The notes beneath the pieces were generated by a model. The model was not told the origin of the DNA. It was given only the letters and a program-made list of their open reading frames with translations, and did no database searches. A stretch of 5,461 nt of DNA from an uncultured Eubacteriales bacterium (lineage in GTDB: Bacteria; Bacillota; Clostridia; Oscillospirales; Acutalibacteraceae). Below are positions 5,437 through 5,461 of this stretch, in pieces; the stretch's first letter is position 1, and each line of letters opens with the position of its first letter. The DNA lies in the NCBI GenBank assembly GCA_900319255.1, contig ONNU01000272.1, positions 1 through 5,461 of the forward strand. The letters run 5' to 3'. The position numbers were made by a program, and so were the translations under genes.

Positions 5437-5461
5437 AAATCCCTTTTCCTTATCTCCCCCC

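Overview
The window looks like a chromosomal segment of a low-to-mid GC Firmicute, most plausibly a Ruminococcus-type member of the Oscillospiraceae. This rests on general character: frequent ATA isoleucine codons, GGA/GGG-type ribosome binding sites, a split cobalamin-dependent methionine synthase, and YesL-like and SpoIIM-like membrane proteins. No marker gene fixes the genus. All four recognisable genes lie on the minus strand, so transcription runs from high to low coordinates.

Layout in transcription order: (i) about 5280-5440 is a structured repeat element; (ii) about 5044-5280 is an upstream region with a good sigma-A-type promoter (extended TGT-TATAAT) embedded in an 8-bp inverted repeat around a second hairpin; (iii) about 4447-5022 encodes a free-standing methionine synthase reactivation-domain protein; (iv) 2054-4450 encodes MetH, 798 aa, with homocysteine, folate, cap and B12 domains but no C-terminal reactivation domain. 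The two genes overlap by ATGA. (v) 2022-2056 holds five tandem heptamers starting exactly at the metH stop codon; (vi) 1902-2021 contains a 19-codon reading frame in the same frame as the next gene, separated from it by TGA TGA; (vii) 1248-1901 encodes a SpoIIM-like five-helix membrane protein; (viii) 269-1186 encodes a YesL/DUF624-like membrane protein; (ix) 1-140 is a second copy of the repeat element in inverted orientation.

The two upstream genes form one functional unit. MetH makes methionine and tetrahydrofolate from homocysteine and 5-methyltetrahydrofolate. When its cob(I)alamin oxidises, the separate activator should bind SAM and take part in reductive remethylation. The two downstream genes encode integral membrane proteins of unknown role; sporulation is not implied, since no other sporulation gene is visible.

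The most unusual feature is the pair of roughly 140-bp inverted repeat elements that bracket all four genes. Each contains a long nested palindrome with A/T-tract ends (terminator-like) and a second perfect hairpin whose stem is kept while its loop differs. No transposase, integrase or CRISPR is present, so I read these as a dispersed structured repeat (REP/MITE-like or bidirectional terminator-like) rather than proof of a mobile island. I found no convincing new multi-gene system.
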